A stretch of 10,667 nucleotides of DNA, from positions 1 to 10,667 of the forward strand of contig CAMOHF010000015.1 in assembly GCA_946614685.1 (NCBI GenBank), given 5' to 3'. The notes under the pieces are model-generated. The model was not told the DNA's origin, searched no databases, and worked only from the letters and a program-made list of their open reading frames with translations. The position numbers and the translations under genes are program-made. Positions 1 to 6,825 of this stretch are shown here, one piece after another; within the stretch, counting starts at the first letter, position 1; each line of letters opens with the position of its first letter. Source of the DNA: an uncultured Clostridia bacterium (lineage in GTDB: Bacteria > Bacillota > Clostridia > Lachnospirales > Lachnospiraceae).

Positions 1-732
1 GATCTCATTCTCATGGTGCGGGAAGATCAGGTCCTGTCCGCCGGCGTGGATATCGATCACGTCACCGATATACTTCTTGGACATGCAGGAGCACTCAAGA
101 TGCCAGCCGGGACGGCCCTCACTCCAGGGGGACTTCCAGAAGGGCTCTCCCTCCTTCTTCGGCTTCCAGAGCACGAAATCCAGTGGATCTTCCTTCTCAT
201 CCTCTCCGGATACCTTCAAGGCGTGTGCCTCGGCTCTGTGGCCGGACTCCAGGTCGTCAATGTTCTTATGGGAAAGTTTTCCGTAGTCGGGAAAGCTTCT
301 TGTTCTGAAATAGACCGTGCCGTTTACCTCGTAGGCATGTCCCTTGTCGATCAGTGTCTTCACAAGCTCGATCATATCGGGGATTTCCTTGGTTGCCTGG
401 GGATGCACCGTAGCGGGACGCACAGAAAGTCCTTCCATATCCTTCTTGCACTCGGCGATATAACGCTCGGAGATCTCCTCGGCGGGTACACCCTCCTCGT
501 TCGCTCTCTTGATGATCTTGTCATCCACATCCGTGAAATTGGAGACAAAATTCACCTCATAGCCCTTGTGCTCCAAATATCTTCTCAGAGTGTCAAACAC
601 GATCATCGGGCGCGCGTTTCCGATGTGAATAAAGTCATAAACCGTAGGGCCGCACACGTAAATTCCCACCTTGCCCTCGTTGATCGGATGAAACTCCTCT
701 TTCCTTCTTGTAAGCGTATTGTAAATCTTCAT
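1..732 (-). CDS. cysS: Cysteinyl-tRNA synthetase, N-terminal part (partial at left edge)
   Basis: Class I aminoacyl-tRNA synthetase that attaches cysteine to tRNA-Cys in the cytoplasm. Only the first 244 codons are present; the family is usually about 460-470 residues, so the KMSKS loop and anticodon-binding domain lie outside the window. The N-terminus [11 protein letters not shown] leads into [18 protein letters not shown], which carries the HIGH-type signature as HIGN at residues 36-39. The zinc-site pattern of this family is visible: Cys27, Cys214 (in GWHLECS), His239 and Glu243 (in FPHHENE), with the same 25- and 4-residue spacings as the Escherichia coli ligands as I recall them. The ATG at 732-730 is preceded by AGAGG (complement of 743-747) at 10 nt. 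It is divergent from carB. I see no T-box leader, although cysS genes in Firmicutes often have one, and no convincing promoter. Confidence 0.97.
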   Translation of the reverse strand, partial: MKIYNTLTRRKEEFHPINEGKVGIYVCGPTVYDFIHIGNARPMIVFDTLRRYLEHKGYEVNFVSNFTDVDDKIIKRANEEGVPAEEISERYIAECKKDMEGLSVRPATVHPQATKEIPDMIELVKTLIDKGHAYEVNGTVYFRTRSFPDYGKLSHKNIDDLESGHRAEAHALKVSGEDEKEDPLDFVLWKPKKEGEPFWKSPWSEGRPGWHLECSCMSKKYIGDVIDIHAGGQDLIFPHHENEI

Positions 733-848
733 ATCAAACAAACCTCTTTATCATAGTTTTTCGGTTCTTTTCAACACTCAAGTATATTAGCATAATATAG
801 GAAATTTGTCATCAGAATAAAATTTATACTTCCATCGACTGTAAGATG

Positions 849-857
849 TGTTATAAT
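849..857 (+). promoter_or_regulatory. Extended -10 sigma-A promoter for carB
   Basis: TATAAT at 852-857 is preceded by TG at 849-850, giving the extended -10 pattern TGnTATAAT. The -35 position with a 17-nt spacer (829-834, CTTCCA) matches the consensus poorly, as is common for extended -10 promoters. Transcription would start near 863-865, leaving a leader of only about 40 nt. That is too short for a classical pyrimidine attenuator, so any control is more likely to act at initiation. I see nothing else definite in the 733-902 spacer, which is AT-rich. Confidence 0.6.
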
Positions 858-902
858 GCAAAACAGTATGGTTATTTTTAAATACATTAAGGAGGATTGT
901 CT

Positions 903-3900
903 ATGTCACAGAGAACAGACATCAAAAAAATTCTTATCATCGGTTCCGGCCCGATCATCATCGGACAGGCTTGTGAGTTCGACTATTCCGGTACTCAGGC
1001 CTGCAAGGCGCTCCGCAAATTAGGCTACGAGATCGTCCTTGTGAACTCCAATCCCGCGACCATCATGACCGATCCTGAGATGGCAGATGTAACCTACATC
1101 GAGCCCTTAAATGTACATCGTCTCGAGGAGATCATCGCCAAGGAAAGACCGGATGCGCTGCTCCCCAACTTAGGTGGTCAGAGCGGATTAAATCTCTGTG
1201 CTGAGTTATCTCAGGCAGGCATCCTCGACAAATATAATGTAAAGGTTATCGGCGTGCAGGTGGATGCCATCGAGCGCGGCGAGGACCGTATCGAATTCAA
1301 GAACGCCATGAACAAACTCGGCATCGAGATGGCAAGAAGTGAAGTTGCCTACACTGTTGACGAGGCACTCGCCATTGCCGATAAATTAGGCTACCCTGTC
1401 GTACTTCGTCCCGCTTACACCATGGGCGGTGCCGGCGGCGGTCTCGTATACAACAAGGACGAGCTTTCCACCGTATGCGCAAGAGGTCTTCAGGCTTCTC
1501 TCGTAGGCCAGGTTTTGGTTGAGGAGTCCGTAACAGGTTGGGAAGAACTCGAGCTCGAGGTTGTCCGTGACAAGGACGGCAACATGATCACCGTATGCTT
1601 CATCGAGAATGTCGATCCGATGGGTGTACACACCGGTGATTCCTACTGTACCGCTCCCATGCTCACCATCTCCGAGGAGGTTCAGAAGCGTCTTCAGGAG
1701 CAGGCTTATAAGATCGTCGAGTCCATCGAAGTGATCGGTGGTACCAACGTACAGTTCGCACATGATCCCGTATCCGATCGTATCGTCGTGATTGAGATCA
1801 ACCCCCGTACATCAAGATCCTCCGCACTTGCATCCAAGGCAACCGGTTTCCCCATTGCCCTTGTATCCGCGATGCTCGCTGCCGGTCTCACACTTTCCGA
1901 GATTCCCTGCGGCAAGTACGGCACGCTTGATAAGTACGTACCCGACGGCGATTATGTCGTGATCAAATTTGCAAGATGGGCCTTTGAGAAGTTCAAGGGC
2001 GTTGAGGATAAGCTCGGTACCCAGATGCGCGCAGTCGGCGAGGTTATGAGTATCGGTAAGAATTATAAGGAAGCTTTCCAGAAGGCAATCCGCTCTCTCG
2101 AGAAGGGCAGATACGGCCTCGGCTATGTAAAGAATTTCAACGAGATGTCCAAGGAAGATCTCTTAAAGGCGTTGATCACACCGTCAAGCGAGCGCCACTT
2201 CATGATGTATGAGGCTATCAGAAAGGGTGCAACCGTAGACGAGCTCCACGAGATCACCAAGGTGAAGAAGTACTTCATCGAGCAGATGAAGGAACTCGTA
2301 GACGAGGAAGAAGCACTTGCAGCACACAAGGGTAGCCTTCCCTCCGATGAGGCGCTGACACAGGCGAAGAAGGACGGTTTCTCCGATAAGTATTTAAGCC
2401 AGATACTTGAGATCTCCGAGGATGAGATCAGAAACCGCAGAGAGGCCATCGGCGTGGTTGAGACCTGGGATCAGGTACATGTTTCCGGAACCGAGAACTC
2501 CTCTTACTTCTACTCAACCTACAATGCACCGGACAACAATCCCGTGAACCCTGACACCAAGAAGATCATGATCCTTGGCGGCGGCCCGAACCGTATCGGA
2601 CAGGGTATCGAATTTGATTACTGCTGTGTACATGCTGCACAGTCCTTAAAGAAGCTCGGCTTCGAGACCATCATTGTAAACTGTAACCCCGAGACGGTAT
2701 CCACCGACTACGATACATCCGACAAACTCTACTTCGAGCCTCTGACACTTGAGGATGTACTCTCCATCTACAAAAAGGAGAAGCCCATCGGCGTCATCGC
2801 ACAGTTCGGTGGTCAGACACCTCTGAATCTGGCTGCTGACCTTGAGAAGAACGGCGTAAAGATCCTCGGTACCGCTCCCTCCGTCATCGATCTCGCAGAG
2901 GATCGTGACCTCTTCAGAGCCATGATGGATAAGCTCGAGATTCCCATGCCCGAGTCAGGTATGGCTACTACCGTAGACGAAGCCATCAGCATCGCAACCA
3001 AGATCGGTTATCCCGTTATGGTTCGTCCTTCCTACGTACTCGGCGGACGTGGTATGGAAGTTGTCTACGATGACGACCAGATGACAGAATACATGAATGC
3101 GGCAGTCGGCGTAACACCCGATCGTCCCATCCTGATCGACCGTTTCCTGCACCACGCAACAGAGTGTGAGGCGGATGCGATCGCAGACGGAACACACGCT
3201 TATGTTCCCGCTGTTATGGAGCACATCGAGCTTGCCGGTATCCACTCCGGTGACTCCGCATGTATCCTTCCTTCCAAGCACATTTCCGAGGAGAACCTTG
3301 CAACCATCAAGGAATACACCAGAAAGATCGCTGAGGAGATGCATGTTGTCGGCCTTATGAATATGCAGTATGCGATCGAGGATGGCAAGGTATTCGTACT
3401 TGAAGCCAATCCCCGTGCATCCCGTACGGTACCTCTCGTATCCAAGGTCTGCGGTATCCGCATGGTACCCCTTGCGATCGAGGTAATCACAGGCGAGCTT
3501 ACCGGCAAGCCTTCTCCCGTACCTACATTAAAGGAGAGACAGATTCCTTACTACGGTGTCAAGGAAGCAGTCTTCCCCTTCAATATGTTCCCGGAGGTAG
3601 ACCCGATCTTAGGACCCGAGATGCGTTCCACAGGTGAGGTACTCGGACTCTCCCGTTCTGCCGGCGGTGCTTACTACAAGGCAGCCGAGGCAACCAAGTC
3701 CACCATTCCTCTCGAGGGCACAGTTCTTATCTCCGTCAACCGTCAGGATAAGCCCGAGGTTGCAGAGGTTGCCAAGATCCTTTACGAGAACGGCTTCAAG
3801 ATCATGGCTACGGGAACCACCTGTGATCTGATCAACGAAGCAGGCATCCCCGCAGAGAAGGTAAAGAAACTCTACGAAGGACGTCCGAACATCCTTGATC

Positions 3901-4127
3901 ACATCAGCAACGGTGAGATCCAGCTGATCATCAACACTCCCATCGGCAAGGACAGCGCCAATGACGACAGCTACTTAAGAAAGGCTGCCATCAAGAACAA
4001 GATTCCTTACATCACCACGATGGCTGCAGGAAAGGCCGCTGCCGAGGGTATCGATCATATGAGAAAGCGTCACACCGGCGAGATTCATTCTCTTCAGGAG
4101 TGGCATAAAGAAATTAAAGAAATCTAA
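903..4127 (+). CDS. carB: Carbamoyl-phosphate synthase, large (synthetase) subunit
   Basis: Makes carbamoyl phosphate from bicarbonate, two ATP and ammonia, the ammonia being delivered from glutamine by the CarA subunit. The product feeds arginine and pyrimidine synthesis. The 1074-residue length matches the usual size of about 1070. The duplicated ATP-grasp halves are clear: the carboxyphosphate half begins KKILIIGSGPIIIGQACEFD (from residue 8), and the carbamoyl-phosphate half begins near residue 553 with KKIMILGGGPNRIGQGIEFD. An oligomerisation region lies between them. From about residue 937 there is an MGS-like allosteric domain with MATGTTCDL and INTPIGK. The start is ATG 903, because GGAGG at 891-895 lies 7 nt upstream; a TTG at 897 in the same frame would sit almost on this site. 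No carA is adjacent: upstream is divergent cysS and downstream is a terminator, so carB appears monocistronic. No disruption was seen. Confidence 0.98.
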   Translation: MSQRTDIKKILIIGSGPIIIGQACEFDYSGTQACKALRKLGYEIVLVNSNPATIMTDPEMADVTYIEPLNVHRLEEIIAKERPDALLPNLGGQSGLNLCAELSQAGILDKYNVKVIGVQVDAIERGEDRIEFKNAMNKLGIEMARSEVAYTVDEALAIADKLGYPVVLRPAYTMGGAGGGLVYNKDELSTVCARGLQASLVGQVLVEESVTGWEELELEVVRDKDGNMITVCFIENVDPMGVHTGDSYCTAPMLTISEEVQKRLQEQAYKIVESIEVIGGTNVQFAHDPVSDRIVVIEINPRTSRSSALASKATGFPIALVSAMLAAGLTLSEIPCGKYGTLDKYVPDGDYVVIKFARWAFEKFKGVEDKLGTQMRAVGEVMSIGKNYKEAFQKAIRSLEKGRYGLGYVKNFNEMSKEDLLKALITPSSERHFMMYEAIRKGATVDELHEITKVKKYFIEQMKELVDEEEALAAHKGSLPSDEALTQAKKDGFSDKYLSQILEISEDEIRNRREAIGVVETWDQVHVSGTENSSYFYSTYNAPDNNPVNPDTKKIMILGGGPNRIGQGIEFDYCCVHAAQSLKKLGFETIIVNCNPETVSTDYDTSDKLYFEPLTLEDVLSIYKKEKPIGVIAQFGGQTPLNLAADLEKNGVKILGTAPSVIDLAEDRDLFRAMMDKLEIPMPESGMATTVDEAISIATKIGYPVMVRPSYVLGGRGMEVVYDDDQMTEYMNAAVGVTPDRPILIDRFLHHATECEADAIADGTHAYVPAVMEHIELAGIHSGDSACILPSKHISEENLATIKEYTRKIAEEMHVVGLMNMQYAIEDGKVFVLEANPRASRTVPLVSKVCGIRMVPLAIEVITGELTGKPSPVPTLKERQIPYYGVKEAVFPFNMFPEVDPILGPEMRSTGEVLGLSRSAGGAYYKAAEATKSTIPLEGTVLISVNRQDKPEVAEVAKILYENGFKIMATGTTCDLINEAGIPAEKVKKLYEGRPNILDHISNGEIQLIINTPIGKDSANDDSYLRKAAIKNKIPYITTMAAGKAAAEGIDHMRKRHTGEIHSLQEWHKEIKEI

Positions 4128-4145
4128 GAGACATGCTCGAATAAA

Positions 4146-4175
4146 TAATGGACCGCGGAAACGCGGTCCATTTTT
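4146..4175 (+). terminator. Rho-independent terminator of carB
   Basis: A 10-bp GC-rich stem, ATGGACCGCG (4148-4157) with CGCGGTCCAT (4162-4171), is closed by a GAAA tetraloop and followed on the plus strand by a T run to 4175. It lies about 20 nt after the carB stop. Read on the minus strand the same stem is followed by TATTTATT, so it may also act as a backup terminator for the opposing operon. Confidence 0.88.
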
Positions 4176-4183
4176 CGCCCCTC

Positions 4184-4200
4184 GAGAACCTTCGGTTCTC
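4184..4200. other. Small hairpin between the two terminators
   Basis: GAGAACC (4184-4190) pairs with GGTTCTC (4194-4200) across a 3-nt loop, giving 7 bp. There is no adjacent T run in either direction, so it is not a terminator by itself. It is the middle of three hairpins packed between the arms of the 4125-4289 inverted repeat. Function unknown. Confidence 0.45.
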
Positions 4201-4215
4201 TCGGTGACCTTTCTC

Positions 4216-4266
4216 GTGATATAAACAGGAGCAGACAGCTATGCCGTCTGCTCCTGTTTGCATCAC
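4216..4266 (-). terminator. Terminator-like long hairpin at the end of the minus-strand operon
   Basis: A 14-bp stem (4223-4236 with 4246-4259) has a 9-nt loop and is extended below a 2x2 internal loop by GTGAT/ATCAC (4216-4220 with 4262-4266). It begins 4 nt after the stop codon of the alarmone synthetase gene. On the minus strand the main stem ends in GTTTATAT, so the U tract is short and interrupted. Termination may therefore be partial, with the carB hairpin as backup. Confidence 0.65.
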
Positions 4267-4269
4267 TCG

Positions 4270-4935
4270 TTATTCGAGCATGTTTCGTATCTCCTGCATC
4301 TTATAATCCACGGACGTGATAGTGTCCGCGCATTTCTTGAGCTCCTTGGCGATGAGCTCGGGATGCTTTAAGTTGTCCTTCTTGTACTTTAGTTTGTGAT
4401 CAAGACTTGCCCAGAAGTCCATCGCGATGGTTCTAAACTGAACCTCAACCTTCATGTACTTCTTTCCCGTTGTAAGGAAGATCGGGATCTCCACGATCAG
4501 ATGAAGGCTTCTGTATCCGTTGCTCTTCGGCTTACGAATATAATCCTTCACCTCGATCACCGTGATGTCATCCTGCTTCGCAAGCAGGTCCGATACTGCA
4601 TAGATATCCTCCGGGAACGAACAGATCACGCGGATACCCGCAATATCTGTCAGATTCTCTTCGATATTCTCGATGGTAAAATCGAGTCCTTTTTTTCGAA
4701 GCTTGCCGATGATGCTGATCGGTTTCTTGAGTCTGCTCTTGATTGATTCGAACGGATTTCGGTTATGCTGCAATGCGAACTCCGAATTTAAGACCTTGAG
4801 CTTGGTTTCGATCTCCATCAAGGCACATTCGTAGTTCATCATCATATCCAGGAAGGGCTGCATATTGTCGAGCATCTCTTCCGGGTTTTCCGACTGCATC
4901 AGCAGCTCCATGCTTACGTCTGAAACTGCACTCAT
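4270..4935 (-). CDS. Small alarmone synthetase, RelP/YwaC-like (GTP pyrophosphokinase)
   Basis: Single-domain RelA/SpoT-family enzyme of 221 residues, a size typical of small alarmone synthetases, which transfer pyrophosphate from ATP to GDP or GTP to make (p)ppGpp. Synthetase motifs are intact: DIAGIRVICSFPEDIY (from Asp97), KPKSNGYRSLHLIVEIP (from Lys135) and VEVQFRTIAMDFWASLDHKL (from Val163). Asp97 and Glu164 correspond to the expected catalytic/metal-binding acids. There is no HD hydrolase, TGS or ACT domain, so it should only synthesise. The N-terminal part (YECALMEIETKL, then NPFESIKSRLKK) resembles Bacillus YwaC/RelP more than RelQ, from memory. The ATG at 4935 is supported by GGGGTGA (complement of 4942-4948) 6 nt upstream. 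It is the last gene of the operon, 37 nt after the GerW-family gene. Its 3' end is one arm of the 20-nt inverted repeat. Confidence 0.93.
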   Translation of the reverse strand: MSAVSDVSMELLMQSENPEEMLDNMQPFLDMMMNYECALMEIETKLKVLNSEFALQHNRNPFESIKSRLKKPISIIGKLRKKGLDFTIENIEENLTDIAGIRVICSFPEDIYAVSDLLAKQDDITVIEVKDYIRKPKSNGYRSLHLIVEIPIFLTTGKKYMKVEVQFRTIAMDFWASLDHKLKYKKDNLKHPELIAKELKKCADTITSVDYKMQEIRNMLE

Positions 4936-4972
4936 AGTTATTCACCCCATACATTCATATTTTGTATAACTG

Positions 4973-5383
4973 TCAGATCGTGGTCTCGCTCTCGGAAAAC
5001 TCCTCGATCTTTTCTTCCACCGCTTCTTCCTCCGGTGTCTTCACCTTACCTCGGATGCTGCCGACCTTGTCCACAACCTCCGGCACCATATCTAAAATCT
5101 TGGAAATGGTATCCTGCCCCTTCACGGAAACCATCTTCGCTCTGCCGTTTTGGATCACAAGCACCGCCGAAGGGCTCATCTTTCCCCCCATACCTCCGGT
5201 GGCTGAATTCTTGCTGCCGTTTCTTGCAGAACATCCTGCCGCGATTCCGAAATTGACATCCACAAGCGGCACAATGATGGTATCTCCGACGTAGGCCGGC
5301 TCTCCCACAACTGTCTTGGTGCTCATCAGGGAATCCATCCCCTTAAACAGTGAACCGATTGTATCGTTGATGTTGTTTGCCAT
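4973..5383 (-). CDS. ytfJ: GerW (YtfJ) family sporulation-associated protein
   Basis: A 136-residue protein matching the GerW/YtfJ family, whose Bacillus member is made in the forespore and is needed for normal spore germination. Its biochemical role is not established. Visible hallmarks are a short N-terminal helix (NDTIGSLFKGMDSL), GEPAYVGDTIIVPLVDVNFG at 27-46, a Gly/Ser-rich loop around 50-70 (CSARNGSKNSATGGMGGKMS), and PSAVLVIQNGRAKMV at 71-85. The last 20 or so residues are acidic. The start is the ATG at 5383: AGGAGG (complement of 5390-5395) lies 6 nt upstream, and an earlier ATG at 5398 overlaps that site. It follows the DUF2953 gene by 43 nt. The same two families are neighbours in Bacillus (ytfI-ytfJ), which supports both calls. 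The family also occurs in strains with no known sporulation, so sporulation is not proven. Confidence 0.9.
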   Translation of the reverse strand: MANNINDTIGSLFKGMDSLMSTKTVVGEPAYVGDTIIVPLVDVNFGIAAGCSARNGSKNSATGGMGGKMSPSAVLVIQNGRAKMVSVKGQDTISKILDMVPEVVDKVGSIRGKVKTPEEEAVEEKIEEFSESETTI

Positions 5384-5426
5384 GGTGTTCCTCCTCATAT
5401 AATATGTAATGGCACGATTAATCCCT

Positions 5427-6494
5427 TTATGCGTCGCCCTTCAGCTTTCGTGCTGCGAGCAGCGTCTTCCACAATTGTATATTCAAAACGATCCTGAAAA
5501 TGTATCCCAGAACGATATGCCCCCGAAGATGCAGGTCCATATCCATCACTCTCTCGTGAAACTCGGGTTCGAGATACATCTTGCTTCCATGCATACACGG
5601 GAGCAGGGATAAGTATCCCGTCACGGTACCCGTGGTATAAGCATCCTCAAATCCGTAGTGAAGATGCCCCTTCGCCTTTCTCGGTGCGATATGCCGCACC
5701 ACACTCTTTAGGTACCTCGGCAGATACGCCTTGGTCTTTTCCGTGCAAGCCAGATTCCAGAAGATACCGAATCTGGTGATCAGCCTATCGAACCTGGCGT
5801 ACTTGTCTTCCGCCTTATCCGCAAGCTCCTCCGCGGTTTCAAACAGCTTCTCGAAGAAGCTTAGGATCTTCTCGCCGATCTTTTCAAATTTGTCTATCAG
5901 TTTCGACACGATACCGGCGATCCATGTCACCTGCTGCTCATGTCTTTCGTCATGATCAATATCGTAGACGGAATCAAGCAATTCCGTTGAATCTTCGTCC
6001 ACAGTCGCTTCCGGTACGTCACCGTAGGAAATCTCCGGCGTCGGAAGTGCACTTTCGTCCGCTGTTTCGGAGATCGTCTCCGCCATCTGACCGAGCGTAT
6101 CCGCAAAGCCCGTTTCTCCCGAAGCCTCCGGCGTCACACTCTCTTCAACCTGTGCTTCCGCGGATTCCTCATCCGCTTCCGTAATAGCTTCGTAATCATC
6201 CGGAAGCGTATCCGTTACAGGGTCGGGCACCTTTCTGCGGCGTCTGCCGAGGGGAATGCCCAGAATGCGCAGCCTGTTGTTCATGTCACCGCTTAGCTGA
6301 TCGTAGGTGAACGTCATGGACACGATCAGGTAGCGGATCTTCGCTCTGACCTTCGCCTTCCCGTCATAAGACACATCTGCCTTGTAATGGATCGGCGCGA
6401 GAAGCACGATGGCAAGCAGAAGCAATGCAAGTCCGAGAAGCCCCAGAATGATCCACAATATGATCTTAAGAACGAGGAGTATGATGTGAAGCAT
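5427..6494 (-). CDS. DUF2953 (YtfI-like) membrane-anchored protein
   Basis: A 355-residue protein with one very hydrophobic N-terminal segment (about residues 3-33). Next comes a region like the start of DUF2953 proteins (PIHYKADVSYDGKAKVRAKI), then a long acidic, low-complexity insert (about 90-185), a predicted amphipathic helical stretch (about 190-235), and the conserved C-terminal DUF2953 part: YGFEDAYTTGTVTGYLSLLP (280-299), YLEPEF and LRGHIVLGYIFRI. Function is unknown; pairing with GerW/YtfJ suggests a shared role. The start is the ATG at 6494, where the membrane segment begins; GGAGG (complement of 6506-6510) lies 11 nt upstream, rather far. A TTG at 6518 in the same frame would only add 8 polar residues. 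The gene overlaps the 3' end of the upstream 119-residue gene by 29 nt, implying translational coupling. Confidence 0.85.
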   Translation of the reverse strand: MLHIILLVLKIILWIILGLLGLALLLLAIVLLAPIHYKADVSYDGKAKVRAKIRYLIVSMTFTYDQLSGDMNNRLRILGIPLGRRRRKVPDPVTDTLPDDYEAITEADEESAEAQVEESVTPEASGETGFADTLGQMAETISETADESALPTPEISYGDVPEATVDEDSTELLDSVYDIDHDERHEQQVTWIAGIVSKLIDKFEKIGEKILSFFEKLFETAEELADKAEDKYARFDRLITRFGIFWNLACTEKTKAYLPRYLKSVVRHIAPRKAKGHLHYGFEDAYTTGTVTGYLSLLPCMHGSKMYLEPEFHERVMDMDLHLRGHIVLGYIFRIVLNIQLWKTLLAARKLKGDA

Positions 6495-6825
6495 CTTTCT
6501 TCTTTCCTCCGTCCGCAAAGAACTCTTTCACTGAGAGTTTATCCCCCGTGGCATCATAGACATCCTGGATCATCTCCTCCACCAGCAAGAAGGCGCTCTC
6601 CTCATCCGGTGCAAGTCCGACCACGGTGATATCCTCCCTGTACCCGTCGTAAAACTTATGCAGAAGCTTGCCGTACTCGTAGATCTCGAGCAGTCCGTGC
6701 TCGAGGATCGGCAGGGTGACCACATAAAGCTTCTTCACAGGCTGATCTTCGGATATATTCGGGATCATTTTCGCAAGCTTTCGCTTGCTGATCCCGTAAG
6801 TATAATAAGCATCTGATATCTTCAT
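6466..6825 (-). CDS. Conserved-looking small protein of unknown function (119 aa)
   Basis: I do not recognise the family. The protein begins MKISDAYYTYGISKRKLAKM, continues with beta-rich stretches (KKLYVVTLPI near 31-40, LLEIYEYGKLLHKF near 45-58, DITVVGLAP near 65-73), then a helix (EESAFLLVEEMIQDVYDATG, 75-94), and ends in a polar Lys/His-rich tail. There is no signal peptide or membrane segment, so it is probably cytosolic. The ATG directly abuts the TAG of the preceding gene (TAGATG), with GAGG inside that gene's last codons as its ribosome binding site. Its 3' end runs 29 nt into the DUF2953 gene. This arrangement and the frame integrity support a real gene translated in step with its neighbours. 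Confidence 0.8.
   Translation of the reverse strand: MKISDAYYTYGISKRKLAKMIPNISEDQPVKKLYVVTLPILEHGLLEIYEYGKLLHKFYDGYREDITVVGLAPDEESAFLLVEEMIQDVYDATGDKLSVKEFFADGGKKKDASHHTPRS

Larger units (their letters stand above)
4125..4289. repeat. Imperfect 20-nt inverted repeat enclosing the carB/alarmone-synthetase junction
   Basis: The left arm (4125-4144) and the reverse complement of the right arm (4270-4289) agree at 18 of 20 positions, including an uninterrupted 14-nt core, ACATGCTCGAATAA. The left arm starts at the carB stop codon. The right arm covers the last codons and stop of the opposing gene, encoding its C-terminal Met-Leu-Glu. The enclosed 125 nt holds three further hairpins. No target-site duplication is evident. 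It could be a miniature inverted-repeat insertion, a local inverted duplication, or the closing stem of a multi-hairpin 3' end. The repeat is read directly; its origin is inference. Confidence 0.75.

Noticed and set aside
13..756. Long plus-strand open frame opposite cysS (247 codons).
   Set aside because: The minus strand encodes a clear cysteinyl-tRNA synthetase with its zinc and HIGN motifs; the opposite frame is a shadow with no ribosome binding site.
868..887. AT-rich partial palindrome (ATG...CAT) near the carB start as a possible arginine-repressor box.
   Set aside because: The half-sites do not align with the TGAAT/ATTCA spacing of known ARG boxes; in such an AT-rich leader the match is weak enough to be chance.
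733..902. Possible T-box leader upstream of cysS, expected from other Firmicutes.
   Set aside because: The whole spacer is 170 nt shared with the carB promoter, is AT-rich, and has no T-box sequence or terminator/antiterminator pair on the minus strand.
897..902. TTG at 897 as an upstream start of carB.
   Set aside because: It lies immediately after GGAGG, leaving no usable spacing, whereas ATG 903 is 7 nt from it.
4148..4171. TGGACCGCG in the carB terminator resembles the T-box antiterminator consensus TGGNACCGCG.
   Set aside because: It lacks the N position and lies between two converging genes just after a stop codon. It pairs perfectly with its own complement as a terminator, and there is no upstream specifier structure or downstream target gene.
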